Origin: Candidatus Halobeggiatoa sp. HSG11
Lineage (GTDB): Bacteria > Pseudomonadota > Gammaproteobacteria > Beggiatoales > Beggiatoaceae
Reading direction: 5' to 3'
NCBI GenBank assembly: GCA_030378105.1
Contig: JAUCGL010000013.1
Location: 1 to 53,432 of the forward strand
DNA length: 53,432 nt
The translations under genes and the position numbers were made by a program. How positions within the stretch are numbered: position 1 is the stretch's first letter; every line of letters begins with the position of its first letter. Below the pieces are notes generated by a model. The model was not told where the DNA came from. It searched no databases and saw only the letters and a list, made by a program, of their open reading frames with translations. Shown here piece after piece: positions 23,627 to 33,204 of the stretch.

Positions 23627-25555
23627 ATGAAAAATCTATGGAATGATAGCGAAGCCAGTAACTATCAAGATGATTTAGCTTTACGGGTTTACACATCAAG
23701 ATTATTAGGACAAGAACCTGCATTGGTATTACATGGTGGCGGAAATACCTCCGTCAAATCCAATGCCACCAATATTTTTGGAGAATCTGAAGAATTATTG
23801 TATGTCAAAGGTAGTGGCTGGGACTTGGCTACTATTGAACCAGCCGGCTTCGCACCAGTTAAATTGTCAGTGTTAAAAAAATTGGCTGAATTACCAGAAT
23901 TGAGTGACTTGGATATGGTACAAACTCAGCGTTCAGCCATGATTAATCCTTCTGCACCTAACCCATCAGTAGAAGCCATTTTACACGCTATTATTCCGTT
24001 TAAATATGTTGATCACACTCATGCCGATGCGGTTGTCACTATCACTAACACAGCTAGTGGAATGGAACGAATCCAGCAAATTTATGGTAATCGAGTGTTA
24101 ATAGTTCCTTATGTCATGCCGGGTTTTGTATTAGCTAAACAAGTCTATGATATGACTAAAAATATAGATTGGAACCAGTTGGAAGGCATGGTGTTAATGA
24201 ATCATGGGGTATTTACTTTTGCTGATGATGCTAAAACAAGTTATACCAACATGATAAAGCTGGTTACTGAAGCAGAGAATAACTTACCAAAAAATAACCC
24301 AATAAATAATGTAACTTCTGAAATTGATTTGTTAGAATTGGCCAAATTACGCAAAAATATTTCTACTGTAAAAGGTTGTGCGGTAGTTGCTAAATTAAAC
24401 TCCGATGCGGCTTGTTTCAGTCAGCGAGATAATATTGATTCCATCGCAACACGCGGCCCTTTGACTCCAGACCATGTTATTCGCACTAAACGTATTCCTT
24501 TTATTGTTGGTACAAAAATTGAAGACTATGTTAAGGAATATAAAGAATATTTTTCTCGTAACACTGATGGTAAATTAACCTGTTTAAATCCAGCTCCTTG
24601 TTGGGCAGTTTGGCCGCAAGTTGGATTAGTCAATTTTGGTCGTAGTTATAAAGAAGCTGGTATCATTGCTGACATAACTAAACATACCATTCATGCAATT
24701 GAAATAGCTGAAGATTTAGAAGGTTGGCAAGCGTTGCCAGAAGCAGATATTTTTGCGGTTGAATATTGGGAATTGGAACAAGCAAAACTTGGTAAAAAAA
24801 CTTCATCATTGCCATTACAGGGAAAAGTTGCTTTGGTGACAGGAGCGGCAAGTGGAATTGGTAAAGCTTGTGTAGAAGAATTGCATGCTCAAGGGGCAGC
24901 AGTTGTTGCTGTTGATATTAATCCAATTGTTACCGAACAACAGGCAGATATTTTGGGAATTGTTTGTGATATAACTAAAGATATTCAAAATGTTGTCGAA
25001 ACAACAGTCCGTAAATTTGGTGGTTTGGATATTTTAATAAGCAATGCTGGTACTTTTCCTTCTAGTGCTAAAATTTCTGAAATGAATTCTGATACTTGGG
25101 ATGCAAGTATGGCAATTAATTTAACTAGTCATCAACGGTTATTGACAGCTTGTTCACCATATTTAAAAGTTGGAATTGATGCTGCGGTGGTTATGATTGC
25201 TTCCAAAAATGTACCTGCTCCTGGGCCGGGTGCTGCTGCTTATTCAGTTGCTAAAGCTGGTCAAACTCAATTAGCAAGGATTGCAGCGTTAGAATTAGGC
25301 GAAGCTGGGGTGCGAGTTAATGTTTTGCATCCAAATGCTGTGTTTGATACTGGGATTTGGACTAACGAAATATTGACTAAACGGGCTGAACATTATGGTG
25401 TAACTGTTGAGGAATATAAAACTAATAATATTTTACGAACTGAAATTACTTCAAAAGATGTGGCCAATTTAGCTTGTGCGATGGTTGGGCCTATTTTTGC
25501 TAAAACAACTGGAGCTCAAATTCCTATTGATGGTGGTAATGAAAGGGTTATTTAA
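23627..25555 (+). CDS. Fused class II aldolase / short-chain dehydrogenase
   Basis: 642 residues. N-terminal class II aldolase/adducin domain (about 1-390) with HGGGNTSVKS, the metal-site pair DHTHADAV and NHGVFTF. C-terminal SDR domain (about 395-642) with nucleotide motif TGAASGIG, SNAG and the catalytic Y-S-V-A-K. This is the bifunctional rhamnulose-1-phosphate aldolase/alcohol (lactaldehyde) dehydrogenase architecture (RhaD/YuxG type). No other sugar genes are adjacent, so the substrate is uncertain; a role in 5-deoxy-sugar or methylthioribose-type phosphate salvage is also conceivable. Confidence 0.88.
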   Translation: MKNLWNDSEASNYQDDLALRVYTSRLLGQEPALVLHGGGNTSVKSNATNIFGESEELLYVKGSGWDLATIEPAGFAPVKLSVLKKLAELPELSDLDMVQTQRSAMINPSAPNPSVEAILHAIIPFKYVDHTHADAVVTITNTASGMERIQQIYGNRVLIVPYVMPGFVLAKQVYDMTKNIDWNQLEGMVLMNHGVFTFADDAKTSYTNMIKLVTEAENNLPKNNPINNVTSEIDLLELAKLRKNISTVKGCAVVAKLNSDAACFSQRDNIDSIATRGPLTPDHVIRTKRIPFIVGTKIEDYVKEYKEYFSRNTDGKLTCLNPAPCWAVWPQVGLVNFGRSYKEAGIIADITKHTIHAIEIAEDLEGWQALPEADIFAVEYWELEQAKLGKKTSSLPLQGKVALVTGAASGIGKACVEELHAQGAAVVAVDINPIVTEQQADILGIVCDITKDIQNVVETTVRKFGGLDILISNAGTFPSSAKISEMNSDTWDASMAINLTSHQRLLTACSPYLKVGIDAAVVMIASKNVPAPGPGAAAYSVAKAGQTQLARIAALELGEAGVRVNVLHPNAVFDTGIWTNEILTKRAEHYGVTVEEYKTNNILRTEITSKDVANLACAMVGPIFAKTTGAQIPIDGGNERVI

Positions 25556-25732
25556 GAAGGAAAGTGAGAAGGTGATTGTATAGCAATTCTTAATTATGAA
25601 TGGTTAATTATTAATTAAATTCTACAAAAATATCAATTATTTATTTTGTATTACTGTAATCTATTTAATCGGGAAATGCTATAATTCACCAAATCGAAAA
25701 AAACTATATTAAGCTACTTAAAGGTCGAAAAA
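25556..25732. repeat. AATTCTTAATTATGAATGGTTAATTA dispersed AT-rich repeat
   Basis: About 25583-25685 repeats the sequence at 10708-10815 (AATTCTTAATTATGAATG, then TTAATTATTAATTAAA, then TATTTAATYGGRAAATG). A shorter relative is at about 126-170. A promoter for the next gene probably lies in this interval. Confidence 0.55.
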
Positions 25733-28132
25733 ATGAGAAAACTAACTGTTTTACTAACTGTTTTATCCATATCTGCCCAAGCTGAAATTATAACTGATGG
25801 TACACTCGGCCAAAATATTAATCTACCCGGCCCAAATTTTCAAATTGACGCTAGTTTAGGTCAACAACACGGTGATAATTTATTCCACAGTTTTCAAGAC
25901 TTTAATTTGAACAGCTTGGAAAGTGCTACTTTCTCTGGGCCAGACAGTGTTCAGAATATCCTTAGTCGAGTTACGGGCGACAATTCCTCAAATATTGATG
26001 GTTTAATCCGTTCCACAATTCCAAACGCTGATATGTATTTTCTTAATCCCAATGGGATAATGTTTGGGCCAAATGCTCAATTGGACGTGCAAGGCTCTTT
26101 TCATGCCAGCACCGCTGATTATTTACGATTAGGAGAAAATGGACGTTTTGATGTTCGTTCTCCAAATGATAGTGTTTTAACCGTTGCTCCACCTATGGCT
26201 TTTGGTTTTTTGAATGCACCTAGTGATATTGAGATACGAGGTAGTCATTTATCAGTAGTGCCTAAATCAAATCTATCCATGACAGGTGGAAACTTAACTC
26301 TGCAAGATGCCGAATTATCTGCACCAAGTGGCCAAATTAATATTGTAAGTGTTGCTTCAAAAGGTGAAATTACTCCTAAACAGAATGATTTAAGTATGCA
26401 AATTTCTGATATGTCGAGTTTCACTAAACTTGGACATATTGAAATGATAAATTCCCAAATTGAAACTAGTGGCTCTCCATCTGGTGGTACAACTATTCGT
26501 GGCGGCCAACTCAAAATGAATAATTCATCAATTTATGCTAATAATTTAGGTGACACTGATGGTAAATATATTGATATTGAAATCAGTGATTCAATCCAAA
26601 TTCAAGGTGATTTATTTGGTGTAATAAGCCATGCTTTCGGAAAAGGTGATGCAGGGCATGTTGTTATTTCTACACCATATTTGGAAATTGATCAAGGTAC
26701 AATTGATACCAGTACCAAAGGGGAAGGCAATGGTGGTAATATTGATATTAAAGCAGTTAAAGTAGATATAACTGAAGGTGGAATAGTTGCTAGTGATAGC
26801 TATAGTGCTGGTAATGGAGGAGATATTAATATAACTGCAACTAAATCATTATCAGTTGTTGACAAACGTATTTTTTTAACTTTAGAACAAGCTGATTTTA
26901 TTAGTACTATTGGTTCTGCATCGTTGGATAAAGGTGATGGAGGACGCACTATAATTAATACTGGAAAATTGATTTTGGACGGCTCAGGAATTGCGTCAAA
27001 TAGTCATATAAGTGGTAATTCAGGTGAAATATTAATTAATGCAAATTCATTCGATATGATTAATGGTGGTTCTATTTCTGCAACAGTTATGAGTCAATCT
27101 ACCGGACAAGGTGGTAGCGTTATTTTAAACATTAAAGAAAAAATCTATATAACTGGTTTTCGTCCCGGCCTAACTTTTACTACAACCGATGTATTTGAAA
27201 ATCTCCAAAGTGCTATTGTTTTAATAACTTTTGGAACTGGTAATGCTGGTAACGTTAACTTATTTGCTAAAGAATTAGTTGTAGAGAACAATGCATCCAT
27301 AGCTACAGCAACAACTGGTCTTGGTGATGCAGGTAATTTAACTATTGATGTAGATAATTTATATTTGACTAACGGAGGAGTTATAACCAATAGTAGTGGG
27401 GGGATGATTGGTGGCAAAATATTTCCCGGTTTTGGCCCAGCTGGTACACTTAAAATAACTGCTAAAAATGAAATTGTGGTATCTGGACAAAGTGCTTTTA
27501 CAGCAAGTGGTTTATTGACCAATACTTTAGTCTCAGCTCCGGGTGGCAATATCGAAATTGAAACTGACAAATTGACTCTTGCCGATGGCGGAACTATTTC
27601 AGCTAATAGTTTAGGAACTGGTGATGCTGGTACGTTAGATATTAAAGCTAATACAATTAGCTTGACAGATGGTGGCAATATCACAACTTCATCTGCTAAT
27701 GCTGCTGGTGGTAATATAGCTTTGACTAGTTCAAATTTGCTGTTTTTACGAGATGGTCAAATAACTACGAGTGTTGGTACTGGAGTTGGTAAAGGTGGTG
27801 ATATAACAATAGATAACCCTATTTTTATAGTTATGGATGGTGGTAAAATCAAGGCTCAAGCTGATGCTGGGCGAGGTGGTAACATTAGTATTAAATCTGA
27901 CCAATTTATCACTTCTCCTGATAGTTTGATAAGTGCATCTTCAAAACTAGGAATTGATGGGCAAGTGAGGATTGATTCACCTGATATGGATATGGCTGGT
28001 TTTTTAGTTATATTGCCGGGTGGTTTTGTAGAAGCAAATATGAAGAGTTGCAATACTAAAGATATGAAAAGTAGTTTTAAGGTTAATCCAAGACATAGAA
28101 TAGTGCCGTTTTCAGATTCTAATATTAATTAA
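25733..28132 (+). CDS. Two-partner-secretion exoprotein (filamentous haemagglutinin N-terminal domain)
   Basis: 799 residues. Short signal peptide (1-18, ending SAQA), then a TPS domain (about 20-150) with LFHSFQDFNL, FSGPDSVQNILSRVTG and NPNGIMFGPNAQLDVQGSF. The remainder is right-handed beta-helix repeats (many GNGGNI..., DAGTLDI..., DGGNI...). It should be exported through an outer-membrane TpsB (Omp85-like) pore, which is not in the window. The protein is short for an adhesin and ends with a Cys near residue 776. Functions in adhesion or matrix are typical of the family. Confidence 0.88.
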   Translation: MRKLTVLLTVLSISAQAEIITDGTLGQNINLPGPNFQIDASLGQQHGDNLFHSFQDFNLNSLESATFSGPDSVQNILSRVTGDNSSNIDGLIRSTIPNADMYFLNPNGIMFGPNAQLDVQGSFHASTADYLRLGENGRFDVRSPNDSVLTVAPPMAFGFLNAPSDIEIRGSHLSVVPKSNLSMTGGNLTLQDAELSAPSGQINIVSVASKGEITPKQNDLSMQISDMSSFTKLGHIEMINSQIETSGSPSGGTTIRGGQLKMNNSSIYANNLGDTDGKYIDIEISDSIQIQGDLFGVISHAFGKGDAGHVVISTPYLEIDQGTIDTSTKGEGNGGNIDIKAVKVDITEGGIVASDSYSAGNGGDINITATKSLSVVDKRIFLTLEQADFISTIGSASLDKGDGGRTIINTGKLILDGSGIASNSHISGNSGEILINANSFDMINGGSISATVMSQSTGQGGSVILNIKEKIYITGFRPGLTFTTTDVFENLQSAIVLITFGTGNAGNVNLFAKELVVENNASIATATTGLGDAGNLTIDVDNLYLTNGGVITNSSGGMIGGKIFPGFGPAGTLKITAKNEIVVSGQSAFTASGLLTNTLVSAPGGNIEIETDKLTLADGGTISANSLGTGDAGTLDIKANTISLTDGGNITTSSANAAGGNIALTSSNLLFLRDGQITTSVGTGVGKGGDITIDNPIFIVMDGGKIKAQADAGRGGNISIKSDQFITSPDSLISASSKLGIDGQVRIDSPDMDMAGFLVILPGGFVEANMKSCNTKDMKSSFKVNPRHRIVPFSDSNIN

Positions 28133-28290
28133 GAAATGTGAATAGACTTGTTATTAATCATTGCAATCTTATTGAAATGAAAGGTAAAAAATTATTTAGG
28201 AAAGATATTTAATATTATGATAAACTGATGAACAAGGAATGTGTATGAGATATAGCGTTTCCCGATTGAGTACAATACAAAAATAGTTAA

Positions 28291-28323
28291 AAACCTTCAA
28301 GGTTTTCAAAACCTTGAAGGTTT
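28291..28323. terminator. Perfect hairpin between the exoprotein and carbonic anhydrase genes
   Basis: AAACCTTCAAGGTTTT and AAAACCTTGAAGGTTT pair around a single C. It has no long T run on the plus strand. It belongs to the AACCT...AGGTT dispersed palindrome class also found at 29139 and 46185. Confidence 0.5.
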
Positions 28324-28494
28324 CGTTATATTGTTTATTCAATTGAGAAATACTATAATTTCGTCAACCACCTTCTTAATAGAGGCGATAAGTTAAAGTT
28401 GTTTAACATTATTTCATATGTGTTCCTTAAAAGATTTGATAGTTGAATTATAAAACTTATTTTGCTTAATAACCTTAAGAGAGCGAGTATAAAT

Positions 28495-29124
28495 ATGCAA
28501 GTATTAAATGAACTGTTTGAAAAAAATAAAAATTGGGTGACAAAGATAACGGATGAAGACCCACAATTTTTCACTCAGCTTGCTAAAGACCAAAAACCAG
28601 AATATTTATGGATAGGTTGTGCAGATAGCAGAGTTCCACCGAATTTGATAGTTGATTTGCCACCTGGAGAAATATTTGTTCATCGTAACATAGCTAACCT
28701 TGTGGTTCATACCGATTTAAATTTTTTGTCAGTGATGCAATATGCGGTTGATGTGCTTAAGGTTAAGCATATAGTTGTTTGTGGGCATTATGGATGTGGT
28801 GGAGTTAAAGCTGCTTTAGGTGATCATCAATATGGTTTGATTGACAATTGGTTACGGCATATTAAAGATGTTTATAATCGCTATGTGGAAGAAATTAATA
28901 GCTTGCAAGATGAAGAAGCAAAATTTCGTTTACTTTGTGAAAAAAATGTTATTGAACAGGTAACTAACGTATGCAATACCACAATTGTACAAAATACTTG
29001 GAAATCCGGTAGGGAATTATCGGTGCATGGTTTAATATATGATATTGCAGACGGAATGCTGAAAGATTTGGAAGTTTGTACTACTGGTCAAGAGCAAATT
29101 GGTTCTGCATATAAAATGGTTTAA
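28495..29124 (+). CDS. can: Beta-class carbonic anhydrase
   Basis: 209 residues from the ATG at 28495 (preceded by AAGAGAG; an upstream in-frame TTG at 28462 is less likely). Zinc ligands are Cys42 (GCADSRVPP, with Asp44 and Arg46), His98 and Cys101 (CGHYGCGGV). It interconverts CO2 and bicarbonate in the cytosol; sulphur bacteria use it to supply carboxylases. Length agrees with E. coli Can (220). The 160 bp before the ATG are repeat-like and not coding. Confidence 0.93.
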   Translation: MQVLNELFEKNKNWVTKITDEDPQFFTQLAKDQKPEYLWIGCADSRVPPNLIVDLPPGEIFVHRNIANLVVHTDLNFLSVMQYAVDVLKVKHIVVCGHYGCGGVKAALGDHQYGLIDNWLRHIKDVYNRYVEEINSLQDEEAKFRLLCEKNVIEQVTNVCNTTIVQNTWKSGRELSVHGLIYDIADGMLKDLEVCTTGQEQIGSAYKMV

Positions 29125-29138
29125 ATGTAGGCTTTTCA

Positions 29139-29173
29139 GACCTGCCAGGTTTCCAAAACCTGGCAGGTCTTTT
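29139..29173 (+). terminator. Hairpin terminator after the carbonic anhydrase gene
   Basis: GACCTGCCAGGTTT and AAACCTGGCAGGTC pair fully and are followed by TTTT, 14 bp after the stop codon. This fits a rho-independent terminator, though the same palindrome is also a dispersed repeat in these genomes. Confidence 0.65.
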
Positions 29174-29210
29174 AAATAATAAATAAATTTTTAAATTAAT
29201 TACTTAATAT

Positions 29211-30350
29211 ATGAACACACGTTTATCACTTATCTGTATTTTAATTCTATTATCTGGTTGTTTTGGCAGTAAAGACAATACTGAACCACCAGCTCCTTTA
29301 GTTGAATTAACTCCAACTTTAACATTAAAAACTCTATGGACTGCTGATATAGGAAGTGGCGATGATACTGGCCACGCCAAATTAATCCCAGTTGCTTACG
29401 ATGGGAAATTATTTACTGCTTCTACTGATGGTTTGGTTCAAGCTCTTGATCTAACCAATGGCAAACCAATATGGCAACAAGAATTAGATGTCCCAATTTC
29501 AGGTGGCCCTGGAATTGGTGAAGGTTTAATATTAGTTGGCTCTAAAAAAGGAGAAGTTATAGCATTGTCTGAAATTGACGGTGTTGAGCAATGGCGTACT
29601 CAAGTGTCCAGTGAAATTTTAGCAACTCCACGTATCAGTCAAGGAATTGCAGTTGTGCGGACTGGGGATGGAAAATTATTTGGATTAGATAGTAAAAATG
29701 GCAGTCGCTTATGGATATATGAAAGGACAAGAGCTTCTTTACTTAGTTTACGTGGTACAAGCACTCCAATATTAATACAGGATTTGATAATTGCTGGCTT
29801 TGACAACGGTAAAATAGCGTTGTTGGAATTAAGAACTGGCAAGGTGTTATGGGAAACAGCTATTGCAGTTCCACGCGGTCGTACAGAGCTTGAGCGTATG
29901 GTTGATATTGATGCTGATCCAATATTGGAAGGTGAGATAGTTTATGTAGCTAGTTATCAGGGTCATACTGTGGCTATTGATCTTGCGAAAGGTGGATTGT
30001 TGTGGCAAAAACAAATATCTTCTTATGCTGGATTGGGAGCTGATTCGAGTTATCTATATATAACTGATCCAAAAAGCCATGTCTATGCTCTTGAACGTCA
30101 TTCTGGCGATGATTGGTGGCGGCAAGATAAATTGCAGGCTCGTGGTGTGACAGCTCCGGTCAGCATTGGGGATTATGTGGTAGTTGGGGATATGGAGGGT
30201 TATTTACACTGGATGTCACAAGATGATGGTAGTTTTGTTGCTCGTCATCGTATTGGAAAGACTCCAATTACCTTGCCAGCATTGGTTATTGATGATACTT
30301 TGATAGCTTATAATAGCGATGGAAAAATTGTGGCTCTTGGTTATAAGTAG
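29211..30350 (+). CDS. bamB: Outer-membrane assembly lipoprotein BamB
   Basis: 379 residues. Lipoprotein signal LILLSGCFG (Cys17), then an eight-bladed PQQ-type beta-propeller with repeated (A/I)LD...G...W..(E/Q) blades: VQALDLTNGKPIWQQ, VIALSEIDGVEQWR, LFGLDSKNGSRLW, VAIDLAKGGLLWQ. BamB is a scaffold of the BAM complex on the periplasmic face of the outer membrane. Length is close to E. coli BamB (392). It is usually next to der/hisS, which are absent here; the neighbourhood is rearranged. Confidence 0.92.
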   Translation: MNTRLSLICILILLSGCFGSKDNTEPPAPLVELTPTLTLKTLWTADIGSGDDTGHAKLIPVAYDGKLFTASTDGLVQALDLTNGKPIWQQELDVPISGGPGIGEGLILVGSKKGEVIALSEIDGVEQWRTQVSSEILATPRISQGIAVVRTGDGKLFGLDSKNGSRLWIYERTRASLLSLRGTSTPILIQDLIIAGFDNGKIALLELRTGKVLWETAIAVPRGRTELERMVDIDADPILEGEIVYVASYQGHTVAIDLAKGGLLWQKQISSYAGLGADSSYLYITDPKSHVYALERHSGDDWWRQDKLQARGVTAPVSIGDYVVVGDMEGYLHWMSQDDGSFVARHRIGKTPITLPALVIDDTLIAYNSDGKIVALGYK

Positions 30351-30453
30351 GGTATTTTAGACCTTTCCATCCTTTCCTTAAGTTAGGAGAGGAGTGAGAG
30401 GTAATTTTCTTGTTTCTAATATATTCAAGATGTTGATTAAATGGGTTTATATA

Positions 30454-30694
30454 ATGCCAACGGCTGAATATAATACTAGTGATTATCTTAAAACTAATGA
30501 AGATATAACTGAATACCTTAATGCTGCGTTGGAAGAAAATAACCCTTGAAGTATTTCTTATGGCATTGAATAATGTTATTGAAGCTACCAAGAAAATTCC
30601 ACATATAAATCAAGATAATATCTTATCAGAAAAAAGTGATATTGGCGGTTTATTGAAGGTGTTTAGGCAATTGGGTATTAAGTTGAATTGTTGA
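30454..30694 (+). pseudogene. Broken addiction-module antidote (HigA-like) gene
   Basis: Frame 1 reads MPTAEYNTSDYLKTNEDI, then TEYLNAALEENNP and a stop. One base further on, the expected continuation EVFLMALNNVIEATKK and GGLLKVFRQLGIKL appears. Removing one T in AACCCTTGAAG restores the frame. The helix-turn-helix region is also shorter than in complete antidotes, so a deletion is likely as well. No intact HigB-like toxin is next to it. Confidence 0.65.
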
Positions 30695-30736
30695 GTATTA
30701 AGGTGCGTTGGACGCACCCTAATATTTTTGGTATTT

Positions 30737-31562
30737 TTAGCGAGGTTTAACACTTTCCATATCTAAATCAAAGGTAAAACTATCTGGTTGTTGGTGCATT
30801 TTTACACTATAGACAGTAATACCTCCAAAAGCATCAGGAACACCTACGCAAGGAATTTGTAATATTCCATCTGTGTAATAATTTGCCATACTACAACCAT
30901 CAGTTGATGAATTTTCAAGAGTAGTATCTTGGTTTACAGTAATACCACAAGATTCTGGATCATCAACACATTTTTGAATTCCTTCCTGTTTACCTTCCTT
31001 TTTGCCTTCATCAAATTTATCAGTAGAAGTATCATCTGAACTAACGGTAATACCACAAGATTCTGGATCATCAACACATTGTTGAATTCCTTCTTGTTTG
31101 CCTCTATCAAATTCACTAAGAGGTTCTGTACCTTTTGAACTTTTGGTTGTAAGCTTATACAATTGTTCTCCAGTTTGAGTACGAAAATCAATATCTAACT
31201 GAGTATAATTTACATTTGGGTTTGACAATGTGATTTTATTTAGAAATTCATCATCTTTATCATAAAGTTTAGCTACTCTTCCACTAATAACTAACTTTAT
31301 TTCATTCCCTATTGCACTAGTTTCGTTACTATTGAGATAATCACCTCCAGCAGTATATTCTGTTATCATCCAATCACTTGAATAAGAATTACCAAAATGT
31401 TGAGAATACTGAGTTCGTAAATCTTTTGTGAGAGTTATAAAGCTTTCACTTGCAATTAAATTTAGGTGAAAAACTCCAATTGACTTGATATAAACTTCAA
31501 TATCACCAGATAAATTTACAGGAATTGTTAAAATTCCAGATTTAGAAGTACAATTAACAACT
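30737..31562 (-). pseudogene. 5'-truncated protein with a repeated Cys motif
   Basis: From the first ATG (31369) 210 residues are encoded, but the same frame stays open for 64 more codons to 31562 with protein-like sequence (KSGILTIPVNLSGDIEVY) and no start codon, so the gene has lost its 5' end. The C-terminal half holds two copies of a unit G-x-QEGIQ-x-CVDDPESCGITV. The unit's G-x-x-x-G helix followed by C-x-x-D-P-x-S-C-G could be a disulphide-stabilised spacer. I do not recognise the family. Confidence 0.55.
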
Positions 31563-31630
31563 CATCATACACCAAAAATCGTTTAAATATATACGTATTT
31601 AATACATTTATCCACAACTGACGCTACTTT

Positions 31631-31750
31631 ATGTGCAAAGTCACCCGATGAGACCGGACATGTCAGACCAAATAATAACCGTTTCACTGAAAAATTGATT
31701 AGTTCACGGAATATGAACGTTCCGGGACATCATGAAATTTCTGCGAAACT
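31631..31750. repeat. 120-bp dispersed repeat, copy 1
   Basis: Starts ATGTGCAAAGTCACCCGATG and ends TTTCTGCGAAACT. Copies 2 (32463-32583) and 3 (51802-51922) are in the same orientation. Differences are mostly single transitions. No reading frame is conserved. Confidence 0.75.
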
Positions 31751-31841
31751 CATCTTGGTTTTGATTGTTAATTCTGTTAATTCTTTAATCCTGTGAATTC
31801 TGATTCAGACAAACTAACCTAATAAAAAATAAAGAATACCT

Positions 31842-32090
31842 ATGTCATTAGTAACTATCACAAACAAAGGCCAAATATCAATTCCAAAAGATATACAAAA
31901 GTTATTAAAATTGAATAACGGTGATAAAATTGAAATAATTGCCACTAAAAATGGTACAGCTATAATTCAGCCAATTTCAAAAAAAGTTGATGATGTATTT
32001 TGTAAATTGCATAAATCTGGCAGAAAAACTGTCTCAATAGAATCAATGAATATTGCTATCCAAAAAAGAATTAAATATAAATTTAAATGA
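31842..32090 (+). CDS. AbrB/SpoVT-type antitoxin (VapB/MazE-like)
   Basis: 82 residues. Swapped-hairpin AbrB domain at the start: VTITNKGQISIPKDIQKLL and GDKIEIIATKNGTAIIQPI. The C-terminal tail (KVDDVFCKLHKSGRKTVSIE) is the toxin-neutralising part. Its stop overlaps the ATG of the following, broken PIN-type toxin gene in ATGA. The pair lies between direct 120-bp repeats at 31631 and 32463. Confidence 0.8.
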   Translation: MSLVTITNKGQISIPKDIQKLLKLNNGDKIEIIATKNGTAIIQPISKKVDDVFCKLHKSGRKTVSIESMNIAIQKRIKYKFK

Positions 32091-32342
32091 AAGCAATTGA
32101 TACTAATATTTAGAATTTCAAGATTAGAAATTTTGGATTCAATTTATGAACTTTCCTTAATGCCCATTCTAAAATTTGAAAACTTAAAAGCAATACAAGA
32201 ATTTATCCCAATTGTCAAAGAAAATAACTATGATCTTTCAGATTTATTAATTGCCTATTCTGCAAAAAGTAAAGGTTGTAAAAAAGTAATTACCTTTGAC
32301 AAAAAAGCATCAAAATTCAATTTGTTTGAATTAGCCATGTAG
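32087..32342 (+). pseudogene. VapC-like PIN toxin with an internal deletion
   Basis: Starts MKAIDTNI, the typical N-terminus of VapC, then a stop. Sequence of a PIN-domain C-terminal half (LPI-like LMPILKFENL, DLSDLLIAYSAKSKGCKKVITFDKKA) follows in another frame. About 40-50 residues in between are missing. The conserved D-x-x-I-A and TFDKK motifs survive, so the toxin was real and is now inactive while its antitoxin gene is intact. Confidence 0.7.
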
Positions 32343-32462
32343 GAACGGTGCAACACAGTAAAACCAACCATTTGTCAGAATCAGGATTCACAAGATTAAA
32401 GGATTTTCAAGATAGGATTGTTGGTATTATTGAGTTTTATCCTGCCAATCCATAAATTTTGG

Positions 32463-32583
32463 ATGTGCAAAGTCACCCGATGAGACCGGACATGTCAGAG
32501 CAAATAATAACTGTTTTGCTGAAAAATTGATTAGTTCACGGAATATGGATGTTCCGGGGACATCATGAAATTTCTGCGAAACT
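32463..32583. repeat. 120-bp dispersed repeat, copy 2
   Basis: Same sequence class as 31631-31750, in direct orientation, with about a dozen substitutions. It runs into the 3' end of the XrtH-partner gene. Confidence 0.75.
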
Positions 32584-33204
32584 CCTTTTTGGTATTAATT
32601 TTCTAACAAAATCCCGATTGAAAGCATACCAAATTATTGGGACTGCTAGTCCGCAACCAAAATATGCAAGTAATAATTGTATATGACTTAATGAATTAAG
32701 CAGTAATTTGGAATAAATCGGAGCTGGGTATAAATAACCATAGCTGTAGATAAATTCTGCTCCACCGCTTGCGGTTATTGTTGCGACAGAATGAAATACC
32801 AGCAGCCATAAAACTATCGTGGTTAGTAGGAAAATTATTGAGTTACCAACTATTTGGTTAAAAATTCGGCGTTGTGGAGTGGCTAAAAACCAAGCCCAAA
32901 GGACAGGAAAACCAACGGTATAAATAATCAGTGGACTAACATATATTGTCCATCGGCTACGCTGGCTTTGGTCTTTTGGTTGCTTTTTGGTTAATAAATT
33001 GGTGCGAACAAACCATCTGTCACCTTTTGATTCGTGCAATTCAACTTGTTCTTGATGGAACCATAAACTTGCCATTTCCCCAACTACGATACGCAATCCG
33101 GGTAATATAACTGAGTTGACGGAGAACCACCAGAGCACAAAGGCTGGAATTAACCATAGTAAAAAATGGAGGGTAAATTTTATTAAAGGTTTAAGCTGCT
33201 TCAT
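32563..33204 (-). CDS. Exosortase H-associated membrane protein
   Basis: 213 residues from the ATG at 33204, which overlaps the end of xrtH by 14 bp; a longer start inside xrtH is less likely. About five membrane helices (FTLHFLLWLIPAFVLWWF, LIIYTVGFPVLWAWFL, IVGNSIIFLLTTIVLWLL). A family of membrane proteins of this size is found next to exosortase H. The overlap implies translational coupling with xrtH. Its last codons lie within a dispersed repeat, so the very C-terminus may be secondarily altered. Confidence 0.78.
   Translation of the reverse strand: MKQLKPLIKFTLHFLLWLIPAFVLWWFSVNSVILPGLRIVVGEMASLWFHQEQVELHESKGDRWFVRTNLLTKKQPKDQSQRSRWTIYVSPLIIYTVGFPVLWAWFLATPQRRIFNQIVGNSIIFLLTTIVLWLLVFHSVATITASGGAEFIYSYGYLYPAPIYSKLLLNSLSHIQLLLAYFGCGLAVPIIWYAFNRDFVRKLIPKRSFAEIS

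Noticed and set aside
31631-31750. CCGATGAG...GAAAC in the 120-bp repeat suggested a hammerhead ribozyme
   Set aside because: The core CUGAUGA is not present and the required stems and cleavage triplet cannot be placed.
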